Positions 1 to 11,372 of a stretch of DNA of 49,942 bases are shown here, in pieces. The first letter of the stretch is position 1. Each line of letters starts with the position of its first letter. Below the pieces are notes generated by a model that was given only the letters and a program-made list of their open reading frames with translations, did not search any database and was not told the origin of the DNA. The position numbers and the translations under genes were made by a program. The stretch comes from Perkinsus chesapeaki (taxonomy: Eukaryota; Perkinsozoa; Perkinsida; Perkinsidae), in NCBI GenBank assembly GCA_013115145.1, contig JAAPAO010000227.1:1-49942 (forward strand). Direction: 5' to 3'.

Positions 1-720
1 TTATAGCTACAGCACCCACAGAAATATAGCTAATCGCTTTCCTGCAATGTGCACGAACCCTAATGAGGAAACAGTATTGAGCGCACACCCAAGCTCACAC
101 AAAACCCGCAAGTCTTGTCGGAGGTGGCACACCGTGGATGTCACGAAGCCGTCAATGCCATGGGGCAACATCGCAGTATCCCACTTCAGAGGACATACCT
201 CCAAGGGACAGCCTCCGTGTATCCGCCCTCGAGCACGCAAACGGATAGGACACTTTGAGCGTGACACCGGAAGGATACAGTATACCAGACATAGCCAGAA
301 TCTGTGGCTTACAACTATCGACGTCCAGACGCTTGCTCAATACCGGAATCGAGCATTACATTGACTAACGTTATATAGCTCATGTGGGGCAGCATCCGCA
401 AGTGCTACATATAGCTTTTATCTTAAAGCGCAAAACGTATACTTACCCTACGTCACCAATTGATGCCTTAAAGATAAATTCGCGGACATGCTGTTGTAAG
501 CTTTGTGGCATGAGAAGCAACTGCTTAACTTATAGTAGGAGACTAGACGATAGTATAGAATCGAATAACAGAATCATCACCATCGAATCGTGACACCAAG
601 GAAACGCGCGTCATCGAGGCTGCGTGCGCGCCGGGCGAAGTCAAGTTAGCTCCCTCTTTCTGCAGGATTCTCGACAAGTAACACACGGTGTGTTACACAC
701 CGTAATTTTATGCATCCGCT
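1..720. other. No confident gene; possible exon fragment on minus strand
   Basis: No recognisable protein family is encoded here. Open frames exist on both strands, the longest about 105 codons on plus (47-364) and 86 codons on minus (7-267), but neither has an identifiable domain or a convincing splice chain. The minus frame runs towards the window start, so it could be the 3' exon of a gene beginning further right. The stretch at about 588-632 resembles 1850-1900, just upstream of the intact gene at 1966, which marks the start of a duplicated block. Confidence 0.3.
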
Positions 721-1100
721 ATGGAATATGCAGAAGAACTCTGGATGTGTTAGCCAATGGAAGATAGCCGATAGCCGCGATAAACATGGAAGCATATCTG
801 TGCCTCCGGCATTTACCGATTGGCCAATCGGTTACGCTCTCTTTCGGCATGAGGCCTGGCTTCAGATTTCTGGGCCTAGGCAGCAATGAGTTTATACTGC
901 GGACAAGGGCACTTTATAATGGCACCAATACGAGAGCTAAAAGTGAGAATCCTGGTATTAGAGGTCTTAGACCTCAGGTCTACTGGAAGACTGTATAGAA
1001 GGTGGGGTGTCCTATCGCAAGTGGAATGGAGCTTACTCCGGCCTCCATACGGTAAACATGTCGGATGCAGAATCGGGAGCAGAAGTAGGCCTTAGGATCA
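720..1100 (+). pseudogene. Decayed tandem copy of the membrane-protein gene at 1966-2808
   Basis: Several short segments match the neighbouring intact gene in the same order. The segment around 744-766 matches about 2190-2212 (after the membrane segment), 795-815 matches about 2486-2505 (the LCL motif), and 860-945 matches about 2550-2635 (the segment encoding ALYNGT versus LLYNGT). Distances between the segments are shorter than in the intact gene, the start and the membrane segment are missing, and the frame is broken by stops. This is the debris of a tandem duplication followed by deletions. The upstream region also looks duplicated (588-632 versus 1850-1900), so the copied unit included the promoter. 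Confidence 0.7.
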
Positions 1101-1965
1101 GCGAGCTGCTAACCGGCGAATACTAGGGCAGGTTTGGCGACTGACTTTGTGACATTTGTTTTACTCTATCAACATCACAGCTTGACACGGATCTGTTCAC
1201 TAAATGAATCAACTTGATTTTCAATGCAATCTGCATAGATGTAGCATTCTACTAAACGATTTCTGTTATGGACTACGACTTGCGAAGTTCAATGAATAGG
1301 CTTTAGTCAGAAAAATTTGACTCGTGTGGACATTGGGCACAGGGGGCTCAAGGGCTCACCGGGATGCGTTCTTGACGAAACTGTAAGTAACGTAATTCCA
1401 GTTCGTCTGTTGGCGAGAAGCGACCCTGGATGGGTTGAGAGTTTATGGGTGATGATCTACGAGCTAGTGGGACTGAGCGAGCTAGCGGAAGTCACGACGA
1501 GCCGTATGATGACTGCGACGATGAGTCTTGTCGAGTAACTTCGTTACTTCCCTTTATCAGCGATCCTACAATGCTTGCACCTTTCCCGTCTTCCTGCAGC
1601 GGTTCTGCCAGAGACTTTAAGACGATTTGATACAGTTTCAACCTTCAGACGCAAAACATAGCGCCCTGCTTCACATCACTGATTAGAGGGAGTTGGAGAG
1701 CGAACCCATACAACCCATACGAACATACTGCTCCGGGCCATCCAGTAGAGGTGGAAACTAATAAACAACGAAGTCGAGAGGGATCACAGTAGGCGACCAA
1801 GCAGTAGCGTAGCATCAGAGCCAAAGTTCGACTCCGCGAAAGCTTTGAAAGGTGACACCAATTGAACGCGCGTCATCGCGAGTGCGTGCGAGTCACAAGG
1901 GCAGATGGAGGCTCGTTAGATCCTTTCCACCATACAGTACTCAACTAGTAAGACTCTGAGTCTTT
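1101..1965. other. Intergenic region with 5' flank of the next gene
   Basis: No coding region is recognised. The last part, from about 1850, is the upstream flank of the gene at 1966 and is similar to 588-632 upstream of the decayed copy. Short open frames at 1317-1538 and 1445-1630 show no domain. Confidence 0.4.
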
Positions 1966-2808
1966 ATGTATCAGAACTCCACTAGGCAGAGAAGCTCTGG
2001 TCGTGAGTCCCAGCATATACTTCTTGGTGGGTTGGACCCATCGGTGTACGATGAAAGTAATCTGGGTAAAGATGGCTTATCAAGAAGCAAGGCACTCCGA
2101 CTACTTGTGCCACTTGCCTTCTATGGCATAGGCCTTTATATATTGTTCAACATATTACTTATGATAATGATGCCTTATATTATAGAAAGATGTGTTAGCC
2201 AATGGAAGATGGAAATCGTCGAGCTTGACCTTGGGCCTCGGCCTCCATGGTGGGATGGCCCGCCGCTGTATGTTCGAGGGATCCCCCCAGGCTCGAGGAA
2301 CGCTAATGTATCGCTGTCATTATCAGTCAAGAATAACCCTTGGTGGCTAGCGGTCGAAGTTTATGAAGTGAGCTTACTTGTATGGAACACTTCCTCCAGT
2401 ATCGACTTCTACAGGAACATCCCTTCGTTTGCGGGTGATGCTGATTTCACCCTTACTTCGAGAGTGCATTTAGCTGATGTGATGCCCTATCTGTGCCTCC
2501 AGTACTCGTCAAATGACCAACCGGCGTTGCTAAGTCTTCTAGTGAGCACTCGTTTCAGAACTCTGGGCCTAAGCAGCAGCGAGTTTAAGCTGCGGACAAG
2601 CTTACTCTATAATGGCACGAAAAGGAGAACTGCAAGTGAGCCTCATATAAGTCGCGAGGGAATAAGGATTTTGAAAGCCTGGCGAAAATATCGGCTGAAG
2701 TACATTAATATTTCAACTGAATATCAACGCCTCGGCAAAGTGTATATGTCCAAGGCAGAGGAGCGAGAAGGAGGTATAACAATCGGCTCCCTACACTTTG
2801 ACGAATAA
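1966..2808 (+). CDS. Type II membrane protein, possible LEA2/NDR1-like domain
   Basis: This is a single open frame of 280 codons without introns. A cytosolic N-terminus of about 45 residues is followed by one hydrophobic segment near residues 46-72 (FYGIGLYILFNILLMIMM). The outer part starts WKMEIVELDLG and contains a strand-rich stretch with the pattern VSLSLSVKNNPWW, which resembles the LEA2 (late embryogenesis abundant 2) fold of NDR1/HIN1-like proteins, where an Asn-Pro motif follows a beta strand. Possible N-glycosylation sites (NVS, NTS, NGT, NIS) lie in the outer part. The LEA2 link is inferred from pattern only. A decayed tandem copy lies just upstream at 720-1100, so this may be a member of a lineage-specific family. 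The start is the first ATG of the frame and precedes the membrane segment. Confidence 0.65.
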   Translation: MYQNSTRQRSSGRESQHILLGGLDPSVYDESNLGKDGLSRSKALRLLVPLAFYGIGLYILFNILLMIMMPYIIERCVSQWKMEIVELDLGPRPPWWDGPPLYVRGIPPGSRNANVSLSLSVKNNPWWLAVEVYEVSLLVWNTSSSIDFYRNIPSFAGDADFTLTSRVHLADVMPYLCLQYSSNDQPALLSLLVSTRFRTLGLSSSEFKLRTSLLYNGTKRRTASEPHISREGIRILKAWRKYRLKYINISTEYQRLGKVYMSKAEEREGGITIGSLHFDE

Positions 2809-3632
2809 CATACTCATTATTTGGCCAGTGACATAACTCGACAATCGTTGAATACTTTAATTCCATAATATGAATTTTTTCCATTCAATGTTACCTTCAA
2901 TGTCGATTCCCTATCAAATACCCACAAGTTGCCGAGTTGTAGTCTGAAATGGTCGGAGTTCCGTCACGGGTATTTGATAGGCGTCTCATGAGGGTCTTTG
3001 CCACACCCCAGTTTGAGCACGTAGTTATGCCCTCCATGACACTGCTTTCTTCTCGAGCGATTTTCTCGAAGATAAAGAGAATTTTGCTCAAGTCTACTAG
3101 CGCGTAAAACCCACTTTCGTATAATTTTTACAAGCCCAGAGTCTGGAGGCTGCTGACCAACGAAATTTAATACTCGGGACGGCCTTAAATAGATGTGAAA
3201 TGGGTCTCTTTAGGTAGTACTAGCTTAACACAAGATACGTTTCGTTTACAACACAAAGATGCAAAAGCATCGGGAGCGAAGACGATAGAAGCATGACAAT
3301 AAGCACTCAAAAGTCCTGGTAGGTACCTACTAGTGAAATAGGAGCATTATGAGCAAAAAACTTACTCGCTCCGGAACGTTTATCTCTTCCTTTGGTGATA
3401 AGAGTGGTCTGCCTGTATAGCTTACCGTCTAGAAGAGAAAGCAGTTTGGCGTTATTATTGCTACACAACACTCACTCCGTTTAGCCAAGTTCTGAGTTAT
3501 CTTTTCCATGCACCCGGTTCCGAGGGGGAGAGAAAGCTCATTGTCGATCTTAGGAGTGCAGTCTTTTTTACCTAATGTAGCTTCCTAATATTATACTCAA
3601 CGGATACAATACAGCACATACCACCGTAGTCA
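2809..3632. other. Intergenic, convergent 3' ends
   Basis: The region lies between the stop of the plus-strand gene at 2808 and the stop of the minus-strand gene at 3633, so it holds two converging 3' ends. I see no convincing gene in it. A 64-codon minus frame at 2897-3091 has no recognisable features. Confidence 0.4.
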
Positions 3633-4702
3633 TCAACAAAAGAGAGACCTGGGTCTGGTCCTGGCAGCCAAGTTCCTGAAGAAGTTAACCATACCGTATG
3701 CTGCAAGGATGGAATATTGAACGACAGCTGTGAAGAGTCTGCAATCACCCTCGGTACTCTGAACGGCCGTTGAGAGGCACGCTGCGCTGACATCACCATC
3801 TTCGAGACTAATAGGAATATATCTAAAAGACGAGCGCGGGCATGATTCACCTGAACTCTATCCTGTAGTAGCTCACCTTTCTCCAGTAAGGCAGCCCACT
3901 TTAAGCCCACGAGGCGCATTAGCTTCATCTAGAACCGAAATACCGGCAGGACGATCGTTTCCAGAGCGACCTGCTGTGGAGGTAGAGCCTTAATAGTCTT
4001 GTTATCCGATGCCTACTATTTAGTGGGATATCTTCCACCGGTCCAGGAATAGTGTAGGCAACTGACATTCAAGGCTATTCAGGCGCAAAGGAGTGGCTCG
4101 GGGACTACCTCCGGATGTTGTATCCCAAGACCGATAGCCATGCTGTTCAGTAGGCTTAAAGCGTGGGATAACACCATCCTCTGGAACTTGTCGCCTTTCG
4201 TTGTATCTTAGAAGAAGAAAAATTACATACGAGGAAGCGACGGTGAATAACTCACAGTAGCTCAAGAATAGTCTCGTCATTTATAAGAGGAGCCTCTATT
4301 GCCTGTGCCCCGCTGGTTGCCGGTGGAGGGCGAAAACGGTCACTCTGTTCAGAGGTGAACAGTCGCCACCTTGGATCCAACAGTAGTGTGCCTAGAATTA
4401 TCAAGTGAAATACACAACGCAATATCCTCACGCTTACCTGAAGTATCCCTTTGTTTCATACGGCCTATTCTCGTCAGAACATGCAGCCGATCATGCACAA
4501 CGCTCGAGATCTCGCTCTCGGGCTGAGGAAGTGTGGAGTGAAATAGTGGAAAGGCGTTGTTATTGATGTTTACCTTTCTTAGATTCTTCTCACCAAATTT
4601 AGGTTGTGGGGCTTCCTCGTTGGCTAGACGTTCTTCATACCAGTTATGAACCAAAGTAGATGCCGAGAAAGGGCATGCCATACATGAAGCCTCGCTGGCC
4701 AT
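3633..4702 (-). CDS. Conserved-looking hypothetical protein, multi-exon
   Basis: A spliced minus-strand gene can be built with canonical introns and one continuous frame. It starts at 4702 (MASEASCMACPF), continues with HNWYEERLANEE and HDRLHVLTRIGRMKQRD, then DPRWRLFTSEQSDRF, DETILELLYNERR, HGYRSWDTTSG, YTIPGPVEDIPL, ISLEDGDVSAACLS, and ends RTRPRSLFC at about 3633. Introns are about 45-55 nt, for example after NLRK (51 nt). The phases agree across all junctions, which argues that the gene is real. I do not recognise the family. The NWYEER motif and basic, aromatic short segments are faintly reminiscent of ciliary microtubule-inner proteins such as CFAP107, but that is speculation. It is the last gene of a tight minus-strand run, 133 nt after the kinase stop. 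Confidence 0.6.
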
Positions 4703-4835
4703 GATGTAAAGGAAAGCTACAGTGACCTAGATCTAACTTAGAGGCTCTAAGACTTGCTTTGTAACGCAACAAACAAGTAGAGATCAAGCGTACAGAACAT
4801 GACTCGAAGAATCCTAGAAACATTGGAATTCGTTA

Positions 4836-7429
4836 TCATTTTTTACTGCTAGGCAGCATCTTGAAACGCTCGTGTAAGGCCTGTGCTCGAGGGCGCTTGG
4901 CGGCATGAAAAATAAGACAAGACTTGATCAACCTTTGAACCTAATGACAACGGAGTCTGCCTCCGGAGTTCATTGACCTACTTCAGCAGGAATAGCAGGT
5001 GGAACGTATGGGATCCTTCTTTCCACTAGCATTATTTTGAGCAGTTCCTTCAAGGAGTCGCAGCCCTCGTATGGCTGTGGTCCCCCAAATAGTTCAATCA
5101 AAATACAGCCCAATGACCATATATCAACTCTTTCGGTGATCTGGCGTAAGATAACGAGTACCGTTAAGCTAACTGGCTACTCTAAGCCGCTCATCGAAGA
5201 GCTCAGGGGCCATGTATCTCGGGGACCCTCCGTTGCTTTTCCGTGTTATGTGAGTGAACTCCATGGGCTCAGTCAAGCCAAAGTCGCAGAGCTTAGCATT
5301 CATGCCGCGGTCTAGCTACAAGAGTTACACGTCTCCGCCATTTCAATGCCAAAGCCTTACAACAACATTCATGGTCTTCAGATCTCGATGAACTATTACT
5401 GGCTTTTGAGCATGCAAATAGGCCTAGGAAGCAATGAACTACGACCAAGTGGAACAACAGCCCCCCTACCACAGCATCTGTTAGTTGTGTGGACATTTTA
5501 AGTCGTTGCGCTGGCGTCAAGCGAACTCTGCGGACATGAAGTAACTGCGATTAAGCATCCGAAAAGTGTGATGACACTGGCACAATGCTGACTTGATGGA
5601 GGTTGCCACCTGGCATGTACTCAGTAACCAGACATAAATGTGGTAGCTCCAGGCATGCACCGAGGAACTTCACCTAGGTACATTTCACGTATTATAAGGC
5701 TCAAAGTATCGGCCACTACCAAGCCGGGGTGATCAAGGTGCCTGAAGCTCTCTACTTCCCGAACAAGATCTCTAACCACTTGCTCATTGTGCCGGGATGA
5801 CGTCATCCACGACGCTGATATTGACAAGCCATCAAGCGCCGCGTCAATGCAAGGTGGCTACCGTCATAAAACAGTTTCTTAATAGCAACGTCTTTTCCTT
5901 TATAGGAGCCTCTAAATACTTGGCCGAATTCGCCAGCTCCAAGCTCTTGGCCGAATGTGAGCTCCGATGGGGTTATCTTCTGACTGGACTCATGGAGTGA
6001 AGACTCCAGGTGAACTGAGAGTGAGCCGCTCGAACTTTCGAACATTCCGTGATTCGTATAACCCGCTTCACGAGGTGTTGGTTGAACGAGCGAAGGCTTC
6101 CTCGGTCGTACAACTTTCTCCATGGAGCTAAGGCGATCAACAGTAGGACCGCCGACTAATGACGTGGTAGAAGGGACGTAGACCATAGATGGGTGATGCA
6201 ACGGGGCTGATGCCACCGATGGGAGTAGGCCAGAAGCGGAGTAACGGATTCTTCCGTGGTGACTGGGCAGGGGTACGCGGGATGTGGCAGGGGGCGCGAT
6301 TCCTCTTTCGGAAGGAATGCTAGGTTTTTCATCCTTCTTTTGGGCTTGAGCCAATTTGGATAATGGGCACAAAGATGGCTTCGGCTGCGGAACCTGAAGG
6401 AAGATACCCACGAATAGGAACTTTCGCTGACTTTGCTGAAAGCTGCGCCGCCGACGCTGACAGTACGCCTCATCACTGTGGGTTGTCTAGCGCTCCAGAT
6501 GGGGTACTGATTGGTCTACTAGTTGAGTTGGTAAAATGTTTTTTACCGGTGCTGGAGGAGACAAGTAACCCTTATGAGGTTCACTCTCCAGTGGCAAAGA
6601 TAAGTGGGGTACCTAGGAAAGGGAAAGCCTGACAAGACAGCTGCCTAGAATGAGCTTACTCCATTGAGTGTCGCTGTCGAGGGGCGAGGAGAGAGGCACG
6701 GTAGGTTCGAGGGCATACCTGCAGACGAGCTACAGCACGCATACAAGGGCGATCGAGCTACCTTCTGGATCGCCATTAGCGATAACTCGTCTAACAGGTG
6801 CCTCCCGCATTGTAGTTGGGAAAACTGAATGCTCGTTGACATTAGACTGGCTGCCATCTCCATCCCTTCCGACGTTACCAGAACGATATACAATCGACGA
6901 GTTTGGGACTGCCAGCGGTGAAGACACATGCGGGGGACTATAGAAAAATGAAGCATATATGAATGTACGATGGTGTGATATTATCTGACCCCCTGTAGGT
7001 GAAGAGGGGCTGTTCCGCTTGGTGCGATACCATCCGAGGTCCTCGAACCCGTGCTGTTAAGGGAGGTGGACGGAAGTTGGGTACCGAGATAGATTAGAAT
7101 GGTCATGTCATTTGGACCATGATATCTTCGTTACTGCCACTCCTCTACATGGCACCTCAATCCTCTCGTATTTAACAGGCACCACATCTGTTCGACCATT
7201 TACTCTGATCAGCATAGCATCATGCCCACAGGGACTGAGTTCCAAAAGCCACTCACACTCTCGTGAAGCAGGGCATCGGCATTTGCCCGACACTTTGATG
7301 ATGTGATGAAAAATAGGTATAAGCTGGCTGGGGTCGCTGGTTGTACGTTGGGACGGTCGTTCTCACACGGTATTGAACATCGGGCATGACCGGTGGTGAC
7401 AAGTGACTCATAGGTTGCGGTGGGAGCAT
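4836..7429 (-). CDS. Protein kinase, probably tyrosine-kinase-like (TKL) Ser/Thr kinase
   Basis: This is a spliced protein kinase gene. The N-terminal half starts at 7429 (MLPPQPMSHLSPP) and is long, low in complexity and rich in Pro and Ser, suggesting disorder. The kinase domain begins LGAGEFGQVFRG (glycine-rich loop, about 5930-5960), followed by VAIKK (ATP-binding Lys), an alpha-C region with REVESFRHLDHPG, a hinge near VTEYMPGG, HRDLKTMNV (catalytic loop, about 5380), CDFGLTEP (Mg-binding), GSPRYMAPE (activation segment end) and DIWSLGCILIELF. It ends MLPSSKK at 4836. All catalytic residues are present, so it should be active. HRDLKTMNV and the MAPE/WSLG pattern fit the TKL group best. 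Introns are about 38-50 nt. The start is inferred, because the exons from 7429 to 6400 join in phase without stops. It lies 85 nt downstream of the TMEM230 homologue. Confidence 0.85.
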
Positions 7430-7514
7430 CTCTTGTCAAAAGCTAAGCAGCCTTCGTTCTTTCGTTACACAATACCGTGATATTTAGAAATTAAGTAGCA
7501 ACACGACATGACGG

Positions 7515-7988
7515 CTAGTCACCCTTTAGATGATCCAGAAGTGTGTAATCGAAATCTGCTGTCTCCATGTATCTGCAATCGCTGACTCTTATCCCTATCA
7601 ACAAGACCCGCTTTCCTCTTACGCATGATATATCAAGTAGACGTGGTACGCACCGGGGATGAAGCAAATGCAACCTAGTAAGACATTTATAGGCATTAAG
7701 AAGGGCCTTACTGACCTAGGACAGTAAAGGGAAGCGACTCCCAAGTGCTTATTTGCCAAAACACCTTCAAACCAGTGAGGAGAAATATCACACCGATAGC
7801 AAAAAGGAAGAATGCCTGAGGAGCTGGAGTCAAAGCACCATCACCCCAGACTGGTTTGCACTGACCAAAATAACGCCTTTCCGCGGGAGAGGAGGTCGTC
7901 TAAGAGGCGGTGGATCCGCAGGACAGAACTTAGGTTTGCGGCGGGACTGCGAGGCATTGGTGTCGATGCTTGCGTCTGTGTTTGACAT
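7515..7988 (-). CDS. TMEM230: TMEM230/DUF872 family membrane protein
   Basis: This small spliced gene encodes about 110 residues. Exon 1 (start 7988) gives MSNTDASIDTNASQSRR, then a Pro-rich PPPLRRPPLPRKGVI. The next exon gives a first membrane segment (FFLFAIGVIFLLTG). The following exon has RPFLMPINVLLGCICF and the family-diagnostic FIPGAYHVYLIYHA, which matches the human TMEM230 motif FLPGFYHLRIAYYA. The C-terminus, ADFDYTLLDHLKGD, is acidic as in the family. TMEM230 is a two-pass protein of Golgi, endosome and secretory vesicles involved in vesicle trafficking. The intron between the two membrane segments has two possible phasings (about 60 nt, or only 23 nt). An AG sits directly before the ATG. 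The gene lies 146 nt downstream of the zinc-finger gene and 85 nt upstream of the kinase, on the same strand. Confidence 0.85.
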
Positions 7989-8134
7989 CTATTCGCTTCT
8001 TTCAAATAACTATTCGCGACGGAGGTGATTGACAAAACAACAGACAAGGCTTTTACGTAAGGTTGAGAAAGCGGGACGACGGTCAACTTGTGATTCTTAA
8101 AAGGTACCAATGCCAACATATGATCGTTATCATC

Positions 8135-11062
8135 TCATACTAACTCTTCATGTGCGCAAAGTTGAACCTTTTGCAGCCACGGCACTCGCTTGTCCTGGTT
8201 CTTCTGAACATGCATGTAAAGCCGGAACGCTGTCGGTGACTTACCCTCCAGGCGTCCATCTTTACCTTCCCAGCAGGATTGTGCTCGTAGTAGTCATATC
8301 CCTCAAAGCTGAAACAGCGACAAACACATTACGATGATTTTTCAATTCCCTGCGTTATAATTCCTTACGCTTTAGGTACGAATTTGCACATGATCATACC
8401 CTCTGGTAGCTCGGGAACACCGTGGATCAGGCTGAGGGCTTTGGGCATCTATAAAACAACTGTCACAAAAATGAAGTGAATTATCTGGAAGTACTTCAAC
8501 AAGCTTCCGGGGTTCTTGCATAAAGTATGAATCCATGACAAGTTCACCGGTCCTATGGTTCAGCCTAAAAGGCAATATGCCTCTCACGCCCGGTTCATAT
8601 CTTACCCATAGATCCTCCGATGGCCTGTCGTATCGCAAAGTAGCTGATAATAATCTACATGCGCTTGTGTTAAAGCCAACACATGTTTAAGGTGATCCTT
8701 TGATTCACAATGTTTCTAAATAGGCTGGTATATGATACACTCGTAAGAGAGTAGGGTGTCACCTTGAACTGGCCTCCAGTGGTGTAAACGCCTTGCTCAG
8801 CCATGCGGGTTAAGTCTTCGCAGCACAATTGGCATATAAGCTCACCATCGGTCACGTACATGAATCTAAGCTGCACCATCCCAGTACTAAATGGCCAAGT
8901 CCAAGTTACTTCTCGAGCAGATCCTTTTCCTCTCTTAAAGCTTCCTCCTGTGTTAGGCCCATATCCTTCTTCATAGGTGGCACTGGTGCCGGCATAGGCT
9001 GATGTCCCATAGATGCTGCTTGATCACGATTCCACACGGAACCGGGGACACCCGCCGGTCGCACACCGCCGACTGTACAGGAGGGAGCACCAGGAGGTAT
9101 GGCTACTCGCGGAGCTGATATAAGCAATGAACTTCACCATTGACAAGATTGAACTTCATCACCAATTCGCTGGCCTCCTGGTGGTAGAGGAACCTGCTGT
9201 GGTTGCCGAGGTCCAGGTACAGGGCGGCCGAGAGGATGTTTCACACGAATTCTCCTGGAGGCGAGAAATCAGCATATAAGAATACAGTGTGCTGCTTTAC
9301 TCATGGAACCCTGTACCGGCTACGATGTTCTTCTGGTGACGCTTGCTAATGAGATGGTCATCAACACAGTCATCACTCCAGTGGGTGGTATTACAGAGAC
9401 CACCTGAATCGAGACTGTGGGCCAGCAGCTCCGATAGCACCAATCATTATTACATTTCCATTCTTTATATTGTCCATTGTCTACTATGCCGATATATGGT
9501 GGCCAAGTAGACTGAACAAAGACAATAACGACGACAACAAGCATATCCGCGGCAGCTTACCTTCTTCTGACCAAGATGCCCATCCACATCAAACTTGATC
9601 TGTGCCTGCTCAGCTCCACCATTCGGTTGATACCTAATCCCACTACTGCCACGATCACCACGAGACCCAGCACTACCGAGGTAGCTTATTGCCATCGCAA
9701 TTCTTCTGATGCTTCTGGCCCAGTAAGTGAGCTTCCAATGATGCCTCAGCGCATATCCTGAATTCGAGGTTAATGCGTGCATTACGCGGAGCTGTAAGAT
9801 ACTACATTGCAGAATTACATAGCTCGCACCACCATCCGTTATCGCAAGAGCATACGTATCTGTAAACAGGCCGCTGAAAAAACCAGTAAGCCTGTTGCCA
9901 TTGTCGCCTACTGTGGCCATCCCCTTGCAACATCTCCTCTGGCAAGTATCTTACTACCATCACTAGCTACCTCTCCTTCCTTTCCTCTAGCTACTGCCGT
10001 GGCGTAAATGTCACCGCTAGATGCAATAGCACTACCCGAGGCGCAAGTCGACTAAATATTATCAATGAAGCAAATCGGCATGATATGACGTTTTACCGGA
10101 GAAGTGCCCTTTCCTGGTACAGCATCTGCGACATACCACTCAGGGCAAGTCACCCGCTGGGCGTGCAACTGAAATAAGACATGCCACACCCAACAACAGT
10201 AATCGGCACCTTTGAGCCTATATGAGTCTCCAGCATCTCAAATGTTGCCGACTTTTTACTACACAAGCGGCAATAGTACCAGCCAGCTTCCTCACCTAAG
10301 TAACCATAAGAATACCAGCCCTAAGCTTCCTGCATAGGAGCCCACCCTCAATGTAATTCTCTTCTCCTTCTTCTCCAGTGTATACAGCGTAGTTCTCCTT
10401 CATGACTCGCTCCTCTCTAGCACTCGCCGTTACCACGGCCCGCTTACTCCGTATCGCGCCCCATTTCTCTGCCATAAGGCGACGTTTAGAGCAGTACTAG
10501 CACGCTGGTCTATCACGATTTTGCTCCCATTGATCTCGCTGGTCTTTCTCTATCTTGGCCTTGGCATACTGCTTCGCAGCAGCTTTAACCTGATTAAACA
10601 CACCAACACTCCAGATCGACTCTCGTGCTGTCTTTGCGCTCAAATTATACTTCAACGGAAACGCCCACGTAAGAATGTGGACCTTACACTCATTTGAAAC
10701 GATGCAACAACAATAATGCAAGAGGCAAGGTGACTCGCATTCTACATCCTTCGTCAAGCACTTTCAAAGTTACCTTCACCCTACACTACTATTTCCCCCA
10801 TCTGGATCGAATCCCACAAAGATTACTTTCTTTTCCTCCAATTCAGCACGTTCCTTCACTGATAGTGTGCCCATGAACCTATAACCATATTTCATTTGCC
10901 CGTACCAACCCCTACTAGCTACCCTTCCTCTCCCTCTTCTTCATCACCCGACGAAGCGTCATGCTTATCATCAGGCTCCTCGGGTGAATCATCTTTAGGC
11001 CTCCAGTTAGATGACTTCTCGTGGCTCTTACTGCGACTTCGTCTGTCGTTCTTCTTTCCCAT
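8135..11062 (-). CDS. Multi U1/matrin-type C2H2 zinc-finger protein, likely RNA-binding
   Basis: About fifteen or more exons join in phase with 40-60 nt introns. The start at 11062 gives a basic, Ser/Arg-rich N-terminus (MGKKNDRRSRSKSHEK) and then acidic residues. At least three U1-type (matrin-type, C-x2-C...H-x5-H) fingers follow: YYCRLC...THIGSKLHAQ (about 10280-10130), WWCELC...AHLLGQKHQKN (about 9810-9690, spliced) and WKCGLC...DHLISKRHQKN (about 9460-9330, spliced). A further GHLGQKK and a CQLC...DHLKHV finger lie downstream, separated by Pro/Gly-rich linkers. The C-terminal part reads LSLIHGVPELPEG, FEGYDYYEHNPAGK and ends LCAHEELV. U1-type fingers bind structured RNA and are typical of pre-mRNA splicing and dsRNA-binding proteins, so a role in RNA processing is likely but inferred. 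It is the first gene of the minus-strand run. Its 5' end is divergent from the F1 alpha-like gene, 310 nt away. Confidence 0.75.
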
Positions 11063-11372
11063 TTATAAAGCAATCAATAACTGATAGCAGCTATTGAGCA
11101 CAATGCTAGTTTTTGACCGCAATTTTCGCTCGTACTGTAGCGTAAACCCACTCGACATTTTCAGCCCATAAGTTGGCCCTATTGTGCCATTCAGAGGATG
11201 AGGGGGAGTGAATAACGAATCCAACCGTGGGGGTCTATCAGAAACCACCACAAACACGAAAAAACATCGGAAGTGCAACCGGAATTTGCATTTGAGACCA
11301 CTTCGCTCCGCTGCAAAACTGTGACATGTTCTGCGTTTTTATTCTGAGCAGCGCGTGTTGCTGAGACTTGGA
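11063..11372. promoter_or_regulatory. Divergent promoter region
   Basis: These 310 nt separate the start codons of the zinc-finger gene (minus) and the F1 alpha-like gene (plus), so they must hold both promoters and 5' leaders. I see no clear TATA box or other motif. Confidence 0.4.

Noticed and set aside
8900..8935. A 23-nt intron in the zinc-finger gene
   Set aside because: A 44-nt canonical intron with a later AG also restores the frame (DLLEK joined to FMYVTDG), so an ultra-short intron is not needed. A similar 23-nt option in the TMEM230 homologue also has a longer alternative.
9465..9920. A 151-codon minus frame read as one protein
   Set aside because: It is a chain of zinc-finger exons and introns that happens to stay open. 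The finger motifs appear only after splicing.
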